Assembly: GCA_044359885.1 (NCBI GenBank)
Contig: JBIKLI010000278.1
Span: 1 to 5,939 of the forward strand
Length of the DNA: 5,939 nt
Source of the DNA: CAIOSQ01 sp044359885
GTDB lineage: Bacteria > Pseudomonadota > Alphaproteobacteria > CACIAM-22H2
Direction: 5' to 3'
Part shown: piece after piece, positions 5,818 through 5,939 of the stretch
Layout: every line of letters starts with the position of its first letter
Position numbering within the stretch: position 1 is the first letter of the stretch
Program-made: the position numbers and the translations under genes
Notes under the pieces: generated by a model
Told to the model about the DNA's origin: nothing
Database searches by the model: none
Seen by the model: only the letters and a program-made list of their open reading frames with translations

Positions 5818-5849
5818 GGCCATTTCATTGGACACTTTCGGGGGCCGTC

Positions 5850-5939
5850 ATGGCGGACGCGAACCTGTCGACGCGCACGAGGCGGTTGGACCTCAAGCCG
5901 CGCGCCAAGCCGTATTGGCGCGTGGTCCAGGACGGCGTT
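5850..5939 (+). CDS. Tyrosine-type recombinase/integrase, N-terminal fragment (window edge)
   Basis: Only the first 30 codons are inside the window, starting MADANLSTRTRRLDLKPRAK and continuing PYWRVVQDGV with no stop. The pattern 'L-(S/T)-T-R-T-x-R-x-x-L-K-P-R-x-x-P-Y-W' resembles the start of the arm-binding domain of tyrosine recombinases common in alphaproteobacterial prophages and islands. The catalytic domain (Arg, His and Tyr residues) lies beyond the window and cannot be checked. The ATG is preceded by a G-rich ribosome site and a good promoter. The position, 128 nt from a truncated tRNA-Glu and pointing into the presumed element, supports an integrase that recombines at tRNA-Glu. The family call rests on a short stretch plus context. 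Confidence 0.72.
   Translation, partial: MADANLSTRTRRLDLKPRAKPYWRVVQDGV

Larger units (their letters stand above)
5722..5939. mobile_element. End of an element integrated at tRNA-Glu (runs off the window)
   Basis: Immediately beyond the tRNA-Glu 3' fragment the sequence is unlike tRNA and more AT-rich (especially 5755-5835). It carries paired short repeats and leads into an integrase gene reading inward. A tRNA 3' fragment next to an integrase is the classical signature of a genomic island, prophage or integrative conjugative element boundary. The chromosome (sapC and recJ side) would lie to the left and the element to the right. Its type and cargo cannot be seen here. The exact crossover point is uncertain and lies within the tRNA core. 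Confidence 0.65.

Overview
The window is GC-rich chromosomal DNA with strong G/C preference at third codon positions. It looks like an alphaproteobacterium, most likely Rhodospirillales-like. The support is a RecJ with an alphaproteobacterial N-terminus, a DUF2336 protein, a Crp-family regulator with the 'MSRESTNKQL' recognition helix, and a SapC-family protein, a combination common in that class. The taxonomy is inferred from protein flavour and no search was run.

Layout, left to right. (1) Positions 12-1802 (+) hold a complete recJ single-strand exonuclease gene. (2) It converges on a minus-strand pair: a DUF2336 protein (1825-2889), preceded in transcription order by a small LuxR-type HTH regulator (2926-3561). 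The 36-nt gap between the two suggests one operon. (3) A divergent intergenic region (3562-3702) separates luxR from a plus-strand Crp/Fnr-family regulator (3703-4419). It contains a near-consensus TGTGA-N6-TCACG palindrome overlapping a plausible promoter, so the two regulators may be linked by Crp-type control. (4) A hairpin-rich gap leads to a SapC-family gene (4561-5301). A long imperfect hairpin follows at 5359-5410, then about 260 nt with no convincing gene.

The right end changes character. On the minus strand, 5673-5721 is the 3' half of a tRNA-Glu(TTC): anticodon stem-loop, variable loop, T-arm, acceptor 3' strand and encoded CCA. The 5' acceptor strand is missing. Immediately beyond it the sequence becomes more AT-rich, with two pairs of 10-bp-period repeats, an inverted repeat and a good sigma70-like promoter. 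Then comes the first 30 codons of a tyrosine-recombinase-like integrase, which runs off the window (5850-5939). The simplest reading is that the window ends at the edge of an element integrated into tRNA-Glu, with its integrase reading inward. The element's cargo is outside the window.

No CRISPR array, insertion sequence or obvious new defence system is visible. The most interesting parts are the att/integrase boundary and the Crp-type operator between the divergent regulators.
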